64,000 nt of DNA from Longimicrobiales bacterium (GTDB lineage Bacteria; Gemmatimonadota; Gemmatimonadetes; Longimicrobiales; Gaopeijiaceae). Below are positions 1-7,705 of this stretch, in pieces. A program made the position numbers and the translations under genes. Where the stretch lies: assembly GCA_028278645.1 (NCBI GenBank), contig JANQDZ010000016.1, positions 62,001 through 126,000 of the forward strand. The letters run 5' to 3'. The notes under the pieces are model-generated. The model was not told the DNA's origin and did no database searches. It saw only the letters and a program-made list of their open reading frames with translations. Position 1 is the stretch's first letter; each line of letters starts with the position of its first letter.

Positions 1-25
1 TCCGGCAGCTCGCGAGGTGTTAGGC
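1..25 (+). repeat. attC-like site A, right half only
   Basis: The window opens inside the right arm. The end GTTAGGC (19-25) matches the integron core-site consensus GTTRRRY exactly and follows GGCAGCTCGCGAGGT. It is the best-preserved core of the series and would mark the left boundary of the acetyltransferase cassette. Confidence 0.6.
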
Positions 26-89
26 GGCCAGGTGGAGGATTCAAGATACGAAATTCAGAGCGTAATACTTAAGGAGGAGGTCACCGCTG

Positions 90-590
90 ATGGTGATACG
101 TGGATACAAATCGTCTGATCTTGAAGCGTGCAGAAACCTCTGGGCGGAGATGACTCAGCGCCACCGAGAGATCTACGACGATTCAAGCATCGGGGGCGAT
201 GATCCAGGATTGGAGTTCGACGGCCATCTATCCCAGGTTGGTCCGGCCTTAATCTGGGTAGCAGAAGCCGATCAAGAAGTTGTCGGATTCGTGTCCCTAA
301 TCCATAAAGGGGAGGAAGCTGAGATTGAGCCAATCGTCGTCAGATCCGACGTTCGCGGCGGTGGGATTGGCTATCAGCTAGTTGATCACGCCGTGGACGA
401 AGCCGGAAAGCTCGGTGTGCTTTGCCTTAGCGTAAATCCTGTCGCCAGGAACGAGGCGGCAATCTCGTTTTTCTACGACGCCGGGTTTCGCAAAATGGGA
501 CACATTCAGCTCTTTAAATGGCTTGGGGATTCCTTTCCTGGCCAATGGAAAGAGGGCCTCGAGATGTATGGCAAGAGCTTCGAATATTGA
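90..590 (+). CDS. GNAT family N-acetyltransferase
   Basis: A 166-residue single-domain acetyltransferase of the GNAT fold, predicted to move an acetyl group from acetyl-CoA to an amine. The acetyl-CoA loop is visible as VVRSDVRGGGIGYQLVDHAV (R-G-G-G-I-G, around residue 90), followed by the usual NPVARNEAAISFFYDAGF segment, where AISFFYDAGF is the family's late helix and strand. The ATG at 90 follows AAGGAGGAGG with about 10 nt spacing. The gene sits alone between attC-like sites A and B, which is a normal cassette layout; acetyltransferases are common integron cargo. The substrate cannot be told from sequence. Confidence 0.85.
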   Translation: MVIRGYKSSDLEACRNLWAEMTQRHREIYDDSSIGGDDPGLEFDGHLSQVGPALIWVAEADQEVVGFVSLIHKGEEAEIEPIVVRSDVRGGGIGYQLVDHAVDEAGKLGVLCLSVNPVARNEAAISFFYDAGFRKMGHIQLFKWLGDSFPGQWKEGLEMYGKSFEY

Positions 591-637
591 CCGGGACGGT
601 CTTACCGTGGGTGACCGCCCAAGACACCTGGCCGACA

Positions 638-767
638 GCATAACAGCGGGTTTGCTGCGGTTCGCCTTTGGCTCGCGCCTTACGGGCCATTCACCTGCGG
701 TCACGTCGTTTGTATGAGGTAAACGGCGCGCCCTCGGCGACTGCCGGCAGCCCGCGAGGCGTTATGA
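638..767 (+). repeat. attC-like site B (130 bp)
   Basis: The left end GCATAACAGCGGG (638-650) pairs with the right end CCCGCGAGGCGTTATGA (751-767): the outer CATAAC/GTTATG and inner GCGGG/CCCGC boxes are separated by an unpaired spacer on one side, as in R and L boxes of attC. The GTT triplet (761-763) is intact. The interior resembles sites D and G. It separates the acetyltransferase from tatC. Confidence 0.65.
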
Positions 768-803
768 GAATGGTCTTAGAACACTTCACCGAGGGAGTAG
801 GCT

Positions 804-1706
804 GTGGAGAATAGAGGGAAGAAGGACCAATCCGGTGAAATGCCGTTCTTGGATCATCTGGAAGAACTTCGGTGGCGCATCATTTGGTCGCTGGTTGCGA
901 TCGTCGGCGGGTTTGGGGTTGGTATCTGGTTGGTCATTCAATTCGGCATCATCGACCTCCTCAATGCTCCACTCTACTCTGCCCTCGCCGCCGCCAAAGA
1001 GGTGAACCCTGACTTCGGCTTTGGCTTGGCTTCTGACCGACTCTTCTTCTCCAACCTGACCGAACCTTTCTTCTTCGTCCTGAAGCTGGGGCTCCTGACC
1101 GGGCTCGTCCTTTCTTCTCCTGTGATCGGGTATCAGGCCTGGGCTTTCCTCTCTCCTGCTCTCGAACCGAAAGAGCGACGGGTTATCATCCCCAGCCTTT
1201 CGTTCGGCGTGATCCTGTTCTTTCTGGGCGCTTGCTTCGCCTACTTCCTGGCCCTGCCCGGAACCGTCCGGTTCCTACTTCTGTTCGGTGCGGAGTGGTT
1301 CAGCCCCATGATCACGGGCGGGCCCTATTTGGCTCTGACGATCCGCCTTCTGTTCGCTTTTGGTTTGGTGTTCGAACTCCCCATCGTAGTGTTAATCCTC
1401 TCCGTACTGGGCCTGGTGACCCCGGAATTCCTGCGAGAGAAGAGACGTCACGCCATCGTCGGGATCACGATCCTGGCGAGTGTGCTGACCCCCACCGACG
1501 TGGTGACGATCACCCTCATGCTGATGGTGCCGCTGATAGTGCTCTACGAAATCAGCATCGCTCTGTCCGCGGTCGTAACGCGGCGGCGGAAAGAAAGCTC
1601 AGGAAAAGACGTGGAAGGAATGGACCAATCGGTGCCGGTGGTTCTCGCCTTCTTGATACCTGTTGCACGCTGGCGTGCGCGGGCCATCGCCAGCCCCGGT
1701 GGCTAG
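804..1706 (+). CDS. tatC: Sec-independent protein translocase subunit TatC
   Basis: The polytopic inner-membrane receptor of the twin-arginine translocase, which binds RR signal peptides and exports folded proteins together with TatA/TatB. The 300-residue product covers the whole family: FLDHLEELRWRI at residues 15-26 (the N-terminal E-L-R signature), then SPVIGYQAWAFLSPALEPKE, and six hydrophobic segments ending near residue 250. The last 45 or so residues are a basic, non-conserved tail. The GTG start has GAGGGAG just upstream. It begins 37 bp after the core of site B and is followed by site C, so it occupies a cassette position. No tatA or tatB gene is present in the window. The family call is secure; the claim that it is cassette cargo rests on the flanking repeats. 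Confidence 0.93.
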   Translation: MENRGKKDQSGEMPFLDHLEELRWRIIWSLVAIVGGFGVGIWLVIQFGIIDLLNAPLYSALAAAKEVNPDFGFGLASDRLFFSNLTEPFFFVLKLGLLTGLVLSSPVIGYQAWAFLSPALEPKERRVIIPSLSFGVILFFLGACFAYFLALPGTVRFLLLFGAEWFSPMITGGPYLALTIRLLFAFGLVFELPIVVLILSVLGLVTPEFLREKRRHAIVGITILASVLTPTDVVTITLMLMVPLIVLYEISIALSAVVTRRRKESSGKDVEGMDQSVPVVLAFLIPVARWRARAIASPGG

Positions 1707-1771
1707 TGGGCATGATCCTCACACGATCACCCGAGTATGGCTATCGGATAGGCCAAGGGGATACGCCATTC

Positions 1772-1949
1772 TTCTAACCGCGGGCCGTACCCCGCGCTCG
1801 TTTCACTCGCGGTCCTTCGCCGGTGACGGTTCATGTGGGAGAAGCATCATACAGGTGGCGGCTCCGGGTCCTTCACCTGCGGTCACGCCGTTTGCTTCGG
1901 CAAACGTCGCGCCTTTCGGCGAATGTCGGCAGCGCGCGAGGCGTAAGCC
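1772..1949 (+). repeat. attC-like site C, hybrid and degenerate (about 178 bp)
   Basis: The left end is TTCTAACCGCGGGCC and the right end GGCAGCGCGCGAGGCGTAAGCC, where the core GTT has become GTA. The left interior (CCTTCGCCGGTGACGGTT) matches site E, and the right interior (CACCTGCGGTCACGCCGTTTG) resembles sites B and G, so it looks like a fusion of two site families. With the flanks it fills the 298 bp between tatC and the next gene. Confidence 0.5.
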
Positions 1950-2004
1950 GAAGCCCAGATGTCACGAAAGGACTGAGAACCCGCCAAACCTCGGAGGGGG
2001 AACG

Positions 2005-3177
2005 ATGATTGGCATCCGCGCATGGAGTCTCAGCATTCTCTTGTCATGCTGGCTCCTCGGTGGCTGCGGCGCCGAAAAAGAGAATCCGGCAGCGCAAACC
2101 CCGTCTGGGACGCCAAAGGCAATTGCTCCGGAGCCGAACCTCAGCCTCGGCGTGGCAGCAGGGGATGCCATCCAAGAGTTTTACGAAGTCAGGACTCCCT
2201 TCGTCATGCCGGGGGGCCGCCTGGCCATCCCTCTGAAGGGGACCGGCGAAGTCCGGGTGTTCGGCGGAGAGGGGGAGATCCTTAAGAGCTTTGGTCGTCG
2301 TGGGGAAGGCCCGGGTGAATTCGCCGCCCTCACCGCGGCATGGGCGCGAGGGGACACCATTGAGGCCCTGGACGGGGATTTGATGAGAATCACTCGCTTC
2401 TTCCCCGATGGCCGCACCCAGGTGATACGACTCGACGCCGATCGCAGGGGAGACACGGCTCCACGGGGTGCCATTCCGGGGGGATGGGTAACCGTTGGAT
2501 TCGAGGGCTTCGCAGAGTCTGGCCGGGATCTGTGGTCTCTTCAACTATTCGAGAAAGACGGGGCCCTGACCGGCGAGCTGGCACAGCTCGAAGGCATAGC
2601 TAGGATCTCCGTACCTGGTTACTCCGGCGCCCACCCTCTTTCACCCCGAGCCGTGCTTCGGGCGGCCCAGGGGCGACTCTACCTAGCCGAGACCCTGACC
2701 CCCCGAATCCAGGTTTTGAGTCTGGCCGGTGGGGTCGAGCGCGAGATCTCGTGGGAGACTGAGGAGTGGTTAACCCCTCGCGAGGCAATGTCGCTGGTTC
2801 GTGAGGCGGCCACGTCTGGGGATACTCCGGATCACGTCGCCGGACAGCTTCTTCGAACCGACGAGATCCCATCCCGAATGTCTGTGTTTTGGGACTTCCT
2901 GGTAGACGAACTCGGGTTCATCTGGATTCGTTCCTACGATCCGGTCAAGCACTCGTTTTCCTTCGTCAGGTTTCTCGGTGGTGGGTACATTTCAGGTACT
3001 TCTGGGGAGGGTGGGGCATGGCGAATCTTCTCTCCTGAAGGCGTGGAGGTAGGGGTGGTTGAGGTCCCGGAGGGCCTCGCCCCGGCGCAGATTACGCGTG
3101 ACGCTTTGGTCGGGATACGGACCGACCCGGCCTTAGGGTTCGAGTCCGTCGAAGTGTACGCATTGACGCGGTATTGA
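2005..3177 (+). CDS. Six-bladed beta-propeller lipoprotein (paralog 1)
   Basis: Function unknown. A 390-residue predicted lipoprotein: the signal peptide ends in LLGGC with Cys21 as the lipidation site, followed by a disordered linker and a repetitive beta-propeller domain with repeats of the NHL/6-bladed type. The family motif FGRRGEGPGEF lies at about residues 96-106 and the closing strand VEVYALTRY is at the C terminus. The ATG at 2005 follows GGAGGGGG; the open frame extends further upstream, but only through attC-like site C. It is one of five related genes between 2.0 and 9.0 kb. Such proteins are frequent in Gemmatimonadota and Bacteroidota and have no settled role. Confidence 0.75.
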   Translation: MIGIRAWSLSILLSCWLLGGCGAEKENPAAQTPSGTPKAIAPEPNLSLGVAAGDAIQEFYEVRTPFVMPGGRLAIPLKGTGEVRVFGGEGEILKSFGRRGEGPGEFAALTAAWARGDTIEALDGDLMRITRFFPDGRTQVIRLDADRRGDTAPRGAIPGGWVTVGFEGFAESGRDLWSLQLFEKDGALTGELAQLEGIARISVPGYSGAHPLSPRAVLRAAQGRLYLAETLTPRIQVLSLAGGVEREISWETEEWLTPREAMSLVREAATSGDTPDHVAGQLLRTDEIPSRMSVFWDFLVDELGFIWIRSYDPVKHSFSFVRFLGGGYISGTSGEGGAWRIFSPEGVEVGVVEVPEGLAPAQITRDALVGIRTDPALGFESVEVYALTRY

Positions 3178-3217
3178 ACGCGGCTGCTCTCCCTTCAAAT
3201 GGAGTTGATTGGACTTC

Positions 3218-3344
3218 AGCAAACAGTGGGCCTGTCGCGGCTCGCCTTTGGCTCACGCCCTACTGGTCATTTTCGGCGGTCACGCCGCTTGCGGGGACAA
3301 ACAGCGCGCTCGTCACGAAGGCTGGAGCCCGCCAGGCGTCACAT
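3218..3344 (+). repeat. attC-like site D (about 127 bp, degenerate core)
   Basis: The left end AGCAAACAGTGGGCC and right end GAGCCCGCCAGGCGTCACAT align with site B along most of its length, including GGCTCGCCTTTGGCTC near the left. The core triplet is GTC instead of GTT, so recombination competence is doubtful. It separates beta-propeller paralogs 1 and 2. Confidence 0.5.
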
Positions 3345-3408
3345 AACCCCTGAAAACGGGTTGGTGCCTGATGCTGGTCTCAGGCGGAACTGGAGAGTCG
3401 AAAACAAC

Positions 3409-4671
3409 GTGATAGGACGATCAACCGGCGCGGCGTGCCTTCGTGACGCAGGGTGGATCTTCCTGGTTCTCCTGGCATCCGGAACTAGTGCATGTTCAAC
3501 CGGAGACTCGTCGGAAACCTTCGTTGTGTGGGACAGTGCTGGGATCGCCATTGTGGAGACGTTCCGACCCAGATGGGAGCGGGAAGCGCCTTGGAGGATT
3601 TCATCGGATCCCATCCTTGAGATAGGCTCCGCCGGCGGAGAAGAGGCTCAACAGCTCTACGGAGTGACTGGGGTCCGGCGGCTCTCCGATGGTAGGATTG
3701 CGGTCCTGAATCAGGGGAGTCTGAGCGTCCGTGTCTTTGGAGTTGATGCACGAATTGAGAGAGAGTTTGGAGGCGAGGGGGATGGCCCCGGTGAATTTCG
3801 CGCATTGACTTCGCTCCAGGTCTTGAGAGGAGATACCCTCTTGGTCTGGGATGTGCGTCAACGCAGACTTTCCTTCCTGTCCTCATTTGGGGGATTCCTG
3901 AGTTCGATCCGGCTAGATTGGGCTGGCGCAGAACAGCTTACCGAGGTCCGACGGATGCCGGATGGACACTTCATCGGGAAGACGTACGCGAGTCCGTTTC
4001 CACGCGGTCCGAGTTCTGGCCTCGGCATCCACCGACGTGTGGCTCCTCTCCTCCGTTTTGATGAATTCGGGTCAGTCTCAGACACCATCGGAGTCTTTCC
4101 GAGCGTTGAAGGAGCCATCGTGCACCTGGACGGACACCCACTGATGATGGATGCTCCCTTCGCGAAGAATTTCTACTTCGATACTCGGAACGAATCGATC
4201 GTGGTTGGAACAGCTGATGGCGTGTCGGTCCAGGTATGGGATGCCACCGACGGCCTGCTGTCCGTGTTCCGATACCCAGGCCTCGACCTGACCGTCACCC
4301 AAAAGGCTCGGGATGCCTTTTGGGGATCGGCGTTGAGAGGCGATCTGAGCCCCGAACAACGGCGGGAGACAACCGAGATTCTCCGAGCTCTGCCTTTCCC
4401 AGAAACTCGAGCCGCCTTCACCGAACTGAAGCTTGATCCCGTCGGGAACGTCTGGCTGAAGACGGGGGGATACTTGGCCAATTCGGAGGCGCCGGACGAG
4501 TGGACGGTATTCTCTCCGAATGGCGAGATGTTGGGGATCCTCTCCCTTCCGAAGGACTTCACGGTTCTCGCGATCAACAACGATGAGATCCTCGGGGTGT
4601 GGGAGGATCGGATGGGCGTCGAATTCGTCCGGGTCTATGAACTATCGAAGGCAGGGGCTCTAGATTCCTGA
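3409..4671 (+). CDS. Six-bladed beta-propeller lipoprotein (paralog 2)
   Basis: Function unknown. From the GTG at 3409 (GGAGAG about 12 nt upstream) the product has 420 residues, with a hydrophobic segment and a lipobox ending SGTSAC (Cys29). Next comes the family opening WDSAGIAIVE, the phrase DPILEIG near residue 70, and the motif FGGEGDGPGEF at residues 120-130; the closing strand is VEFVRVYELSK. The frame is open back to 3199, but that stretch lies in attC-like site D and lacks a signal peptide, so the upstream ATG is rejected. It is closest to paralog 5, which has the same predicted length and the same motif order. Confidence 0.75.
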   Translation: MIGRSTGAACLRDAGWIFLVLLASGTSACSTGDSSETFVVWDSAGIAIVETFRPRWEREAPWRISSDPILEIGSAGGEEAQQLYGVTGVRRLSDGRIAVLNQGSLSVRVFGVDARIEREFGGEGDGPGEFRALTSLQVLRGDTLLVWDVRQRRLSFLSSFGGFLSSIRLDWAGAEQLTEVRRMPDGHFIGKTYASPFPRGPSSGLGIHRRVAPLLRFDEFGSVSDTIGVFPSVEGAIVHLDGHPLMMDAPFAKNFYFDTRNESIVVGTADGVSVQVWDATDGLLSVFRYPGLDLTVTQKARDAFWGSALRGDLSPEQRRETTEILRALPFPETRAAFTELKLDPVGNVWLKTGGYLANSEAPDEWTVFSPNGEMLGILSLPKDFTVLAINNDEILGVWEDRMGVEFVRVYELSKAGALDS

Positions 4672-4683
4672 GAATCACGTGCC

Positions 4684-4822
4684 ATGTAACAGCCGTCATG
4701 CCGCACATTCGCTCCGCTGGGGAGGCCTTCGCCGGTGACGGTTGTGCGTTGAGATGCGTCGTACAGAGGGGCAGCTTTCGGTCCCGGCTTTCGGCCGGTC
4801 CGGCAGCCCGCAGGCGTTTACG
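4684..4822 (+). repeat. attC-like site E (139 bp)
   Basis: The left end is ATGTAACAGCCGTCATGCCG and the right end GGCAGCCCGCAGGCGTTTACG with GTT intact at 4816-4818. The right-hand interior contains CGGCTTTCGGCCGG, which is shared with site H (CGGCCTTCGGCCGG). Sites E and H form a second family distinct from B, D and G. Confidence 0.55.
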
Positions 4823-4833
4823 GAGACCGATCT

Positions 4834-6162
4834 TTGGATGTTGAAAACATGCCGAGGATTGCTGTGAGAGACGAAGAAGGAACCTCCTTCGCCGCTGCTG
4901 AGGCAATCGGCTGCTTCGATAGGCTTTGTACCTTCGCTCACCCGACGTGGAGACATCTTTCCTGCCTGATCCTGTCGATCTGCTTTTCGGCCATCGCCGG
5001 GTGCGGCGGGGGGATTCCCGGCATTCAGGAGTCCCTTCTCGATGGGCTACCAGTCTTGACGGTAACAGAAGACCTGCGGATAGGGAGCGTGGAAGATCCT
5101 GACTATGGGTTCTCACGGATCAGGGGAGTGGAGGTAGACCGAGACGGGAGACTGTTCGTTGGGGAATCCCTCGTGGGGGAGATCCGGGTTTTTGATTCGG
5201 ACGGGACCCTTCTCAGGAGGATCGGGCGGAAGGGGGAGGGCCCGGGTGAGTTCCAGCAGCTGTTTCAGTGGGGCGTGGTGGGCGACACCGTTTGGGTGAC
5301 GGACTTTTTCCTCCGAAGAATCACACTGTTCGAAAGAGCGGGGACCTTGTTGTCCACGGGAATCTGGGAGGGGGTCACCGTGCCACACGGAACCTCGGGA
5401 AGCGCTAGCTCGGTAGGCCCCTACTCCATGAGGGTCGACGGTCTTTTCCGGGGCGAGATCACGGAGGTCGCCCAAAGGATGGGCGGCGCTCCCTCCGAAG
5501 ATTCGCTTCGTGTGCCCGAAGTCCTGTTTGATGCTTCCGGTGTTGTGGTCGATACCGTGGGATGGGATGTCTTTCCCCCGCCGGCAGAATCCCGAGCGAC
5601 GCGGGTGAGTGTCGGGTCAAGGAACTACCCGGTGCCTCGGCCACCCACGGGGACCGTGCCACGGTTGGGGTTCCCAGCCGGAGAGTGGATCGTCGACCGG
5701 CACCCGGCGCAGGCCGACTCCCTCTCCAACCTCAAGATCACGCGCCTAGGGTTGATGGGCGACACCATCGTTTCCCGGGAGTACAGGTATCAGCCAAGGC
5801 GGTATCCGGATGTGATTCTCGATTCCATTGCAATGCGGTACGTTTCGGCCCGGCCCTCCGCCCGAGGTACCGATCCTGACCGTGTGCGCCAGGCCATCCG
5901 CGATGCCATGGATTTCCCGGATTTCCAGCCTCCGGTTCTGGAGGGTGTCGCAGGTTCCGACGGAACTCTCTGGCTGCGGCGGGAAGACTTGGGAGGGCGT
6001 TTGTCTCGCTGGCTCGTCATTGGGCCCGACGGCACCCCACGAGGCCATGTGGAAATACCCCGTCATTCCACGGTTTCCTGGGTGGGGGAGGGGGTGTTCG
6101 TAGTGGTTGAGAAAGATGAGTTCGATGTGCCGTGGGTGGTGCGGTTCAGGATTGGGGACTGA
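4834..6162 (+). CDS. Six-bladed beta-propeller lipoprotein (paralog 3)
   Basis: Function unknown. The 442-residue product has an unusually long N-terminal region before a hydrophobic segment ending FSAIAGC (Cys57), which I take as the lipobox. The motif IGRKGEGPGEF follows at about residues 127-137, and the end VVRFRIGD resembles the closing strand of the family. In-frame starts are ATG 4834 and ATG 4849; neither has a strong ribosome site, and I see no later start before the hydrophobic segment. The start lies 12 bp after site E, so translation signals are compressed against the recombination site. Confidence 0.7.
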   Translation: MDVENMPRIAVRDEEGTSFAAAEAIGCFDRLCTFAHPTWRHLSCLILSICFSAIAGCGGGIPGIQESLLDGLPVLTVTEDLRIGSVEDPDYGFSRIRGVEVDRDGRLFVGESLVGEIRVFDSDGTLLRRIGRKGEGPGEFQQLFQWGVVGDTVWVTDFFLRRITLFERAGTLLSTGIWEGVTVPHGTSGSASSVGPYSMRVDGLFRGEITEVAQRMGGAPSEDSLRVPEVLFDASGVVVDTVGWDVFPPPAESRATRVSVGSRNYPVPRPPTGTVPRLGFPAGEWIVDRHPAQADSLSNLKITRLGLMGDTIVSREYRYQPRRYPDVILDSIAMRYVSARPSARGTDPDRVRQAIRDAMDFPDFQPPVLEGVAGSDGTLWLRREDLGGRLSRWLVIGPDGTPRGHVEIPRHSTVSWVGEGVFVVVEKDEFDVPWVVRFRIGD

Positions 6163-6220
6163 GGTTCCCCGAAGAGCGACTCTCCCGCGAAAAGCAGAAC
6201 CTTGAATGAACGTCGATCTC

Positions 6221-6278
6221 GGTTAACAACGAGCCTGCAGCGCACTCGGCTTCGCCGCTAGCCCGCGAGGCGTTAACT
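6221..6278 (+). repeat. attC-like site F, short form (58 bp)
   Basis: The left end GGTTAACAACGAGC pairs with the right end AGCCCGCGAGGCGTTAACT; GTTAAC occurs on both sides and the core triplet GTT (6272-6274) is intact. The interior is a small hairpin, CGGCTTCGCCG. At 58 bp it matches the length of the shortest classical attC sites, which are about 57-60 bp. Confidence 0.65.
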
Positions 6279-6366
6279 GAAACCACCAAAGAGATTTATG
6301 GAAGCCCATTCAGCAGGGGTCCTCCGGCGTTGGAATTCCTGAAGTGAAGGAGAGGAGGAACAGAGG

Positions 6367-7509
6367 ATGAGCGGAGTCCCATTCGGCAAGTTTCTCTGGC
6401 TTTTCCTTTCGCAGTCTGTATTGGGGGTGGGAGGGTCTTTTCAGGAGGCCGCACTATCTGACTCTTGTACGCTCGTCGTTGAGCACCTCGCTGACTTGGG
6501 TGCTCTGGATGATCCTGCATCGGTGGTAATCCCGATGAACGTGGATCTCGCCGGTGTGCCGTGGGGTGGATGGTTGGTGACGGAGGATGGAAAAGAAATC
6601 CTGGAGTATGCTGACGACGGTGCCTTCCGACGTTTTTTCGGAAACCGCGGCGAAGGCCCGGGTGAGCTTAGCCATCCCAATGCTGTTGAAGTGGACCCTT
6701 CCGACTCCGTGTGGATTTCCAACAGGCGAGGCCGGTCAGTAGTCTTCGCCCCGGATGGAACGGCGAGCCGGACCATTGTCGATCCCGGACTCCGGCAGAT
6801 CACTAGCTTCACCCCTTCGGGGCTTCCTATGACACTATTGCTGAAGGTAGCAGCGAAAGCCCAGCCATCTCCCTCAGAGTTATGGCCGTTCGTGCAGGTG
6901 TGGAATCGTGACTTGGAACCGATTCACCTCATCGGTCCTGGGGCTTTGGTTTCCGAGGGACCTGAGATCATGGTGTTGGGTGTAGGAAACCCGCCCCAGT
7001 GCGCCGTCTCCAATGATTCCACCCTGTTCTTCCCGCTGGGTGGGGAGAACTCATTCGTGAAGTGGACCCCAACCACTGTAGATACCGTACCTTTTCCAGA
7101 TTCTCCGTGGACTAAACTCGGCCTGCAGGCGGACCGAAAGCCAGAACCGGGAGACCGTTTGGTGGCTCTGATTCCGGATGGAGCAAGTGGATTCTGGGGG
7201 CTGGGAGCGATCCGGCGATTGTCGGAGGAGGACGAGGAGGAACTTGTGCGAAACGCCCCTCAGCCGGGGATCCAGACTATGGATTCCTTCAAGCGCGCTT
7301 CAGCGGCCGTCCGAAACGCCGTCTACGATGGTTGGCTAGGTCATCTGACGGCGGGAGGGAAGGTCACCGAGGCGGTGGTGTTTGAGGAGTACCCGTGGGG
7401 TTTCTCACGGCCGGGGGAGTTTTTCACCTTTGACGAAAACGAGAACGGCCTTGTCCGCGTGAGGGTCTGGAAGTTCACGAGGTCCTGTCCCATGGTCGGA
7501 CGATCCTAG
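6367..7509 (+). CDS. Six-bladed beta-propeller secreted protein (paralog 4)
   Basis: Function unknown. A 380-residue product that begins with a hydrophobic signal sequence but, unlike its relatives, shows no lipobox cysteine at the expected place, so it may be periplasmic or secreted rather than lipid-anchored. The family motif is FGNRGEGPGEL near residue 95, with NAVEVDPSDSVWISN as a following blade. The ATG has an AGGAGAGGAGGA-type ribosome site. It is the most divergent of the five paralogs: the usual DPVLEIG phrase is missing and the C terminus is VRVWKFTRSC. It lies between sites F and G. Confidence 0.68.
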   Translation: MSGVPFGKFLWLFLSQSVLGVGGSFQEAALSDSCTLVVEHLADLGALDDPASVVIPMNVDLAGVPWGGWLVTEDGKEILEYADDGAFRRFFGNRGEGPGELSHPNAVEVDPSDSVWISNRRGRSVVFAPDGTASRTIVDPGLRQITSFTPSGLPMTLLLKVAAKAQPSPSELWPFVQVWNRDLEPIHLIGPGALVSEGPEIMVLGVGNPPQCAVSNDSTLFFPLGGENSFVKWTPTTVDTVPFPDSPWTKLGLQADRKPEPGDRLVALIPDGASGFWGLGAIRRLSEEDEEELVRNAPQPGIQTMDSFKRASAAVRNAVYDGWLGHLTAGGKVTEAVVFEEYPWGFSRPGEFFTFDENENGLVRVRVWKFTRSCPMVGRS

Positions 7510-7529
7510 GGCAGGGTGTTCGTGGTTTC

Positions 7530-7658
7530 AGTTCACAGCGGGCCTGCCTAGGCTCGCCCAAAGGCTCGCGCTCTGAGGGTCATTCGCGGCGGTCACGCCG
7601 CTTGCAGGGGCGGGCGCCGTGCCCTTGGCAAATGTCGGCAACCCACGAGGCGGTATCA
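7530..7658 (+). repeat. attC-like site G (about 129 bp, degenerate core)
   Basis: The left end is AGTTCACAGCGGGCC and the right end GGCAACCCACGAGGCGGTAT; the core triplet reads GGT instead of GTT and the left AAC has become CAC. The interior has CGGCGGTCACGCCGCTTGC, shared with sites B and D. It separates paralogs 4 and 5. Confidence 0.5.
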
Positions 7659-7705
7659 GGCGAGCGGCCCAAGGTTCGAGGAGCCAAGAAATGGAGGGAA
7701 ACCCA

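Noticed and set aside
1663-2004. N-terminal extension of beta-propeller paralog 1
   Set aside because: It overlaps the 3' end of tatC and site C, and the ATG at 2005 has a ribosome site and starts a lipoprotein signal.
3199-3408. N-terminal extension of beta-propeller paralog 2
   Set aside because: The stretch is attC-like site D and is rich in Arg. The signal peptide begins only at GTG 3409.
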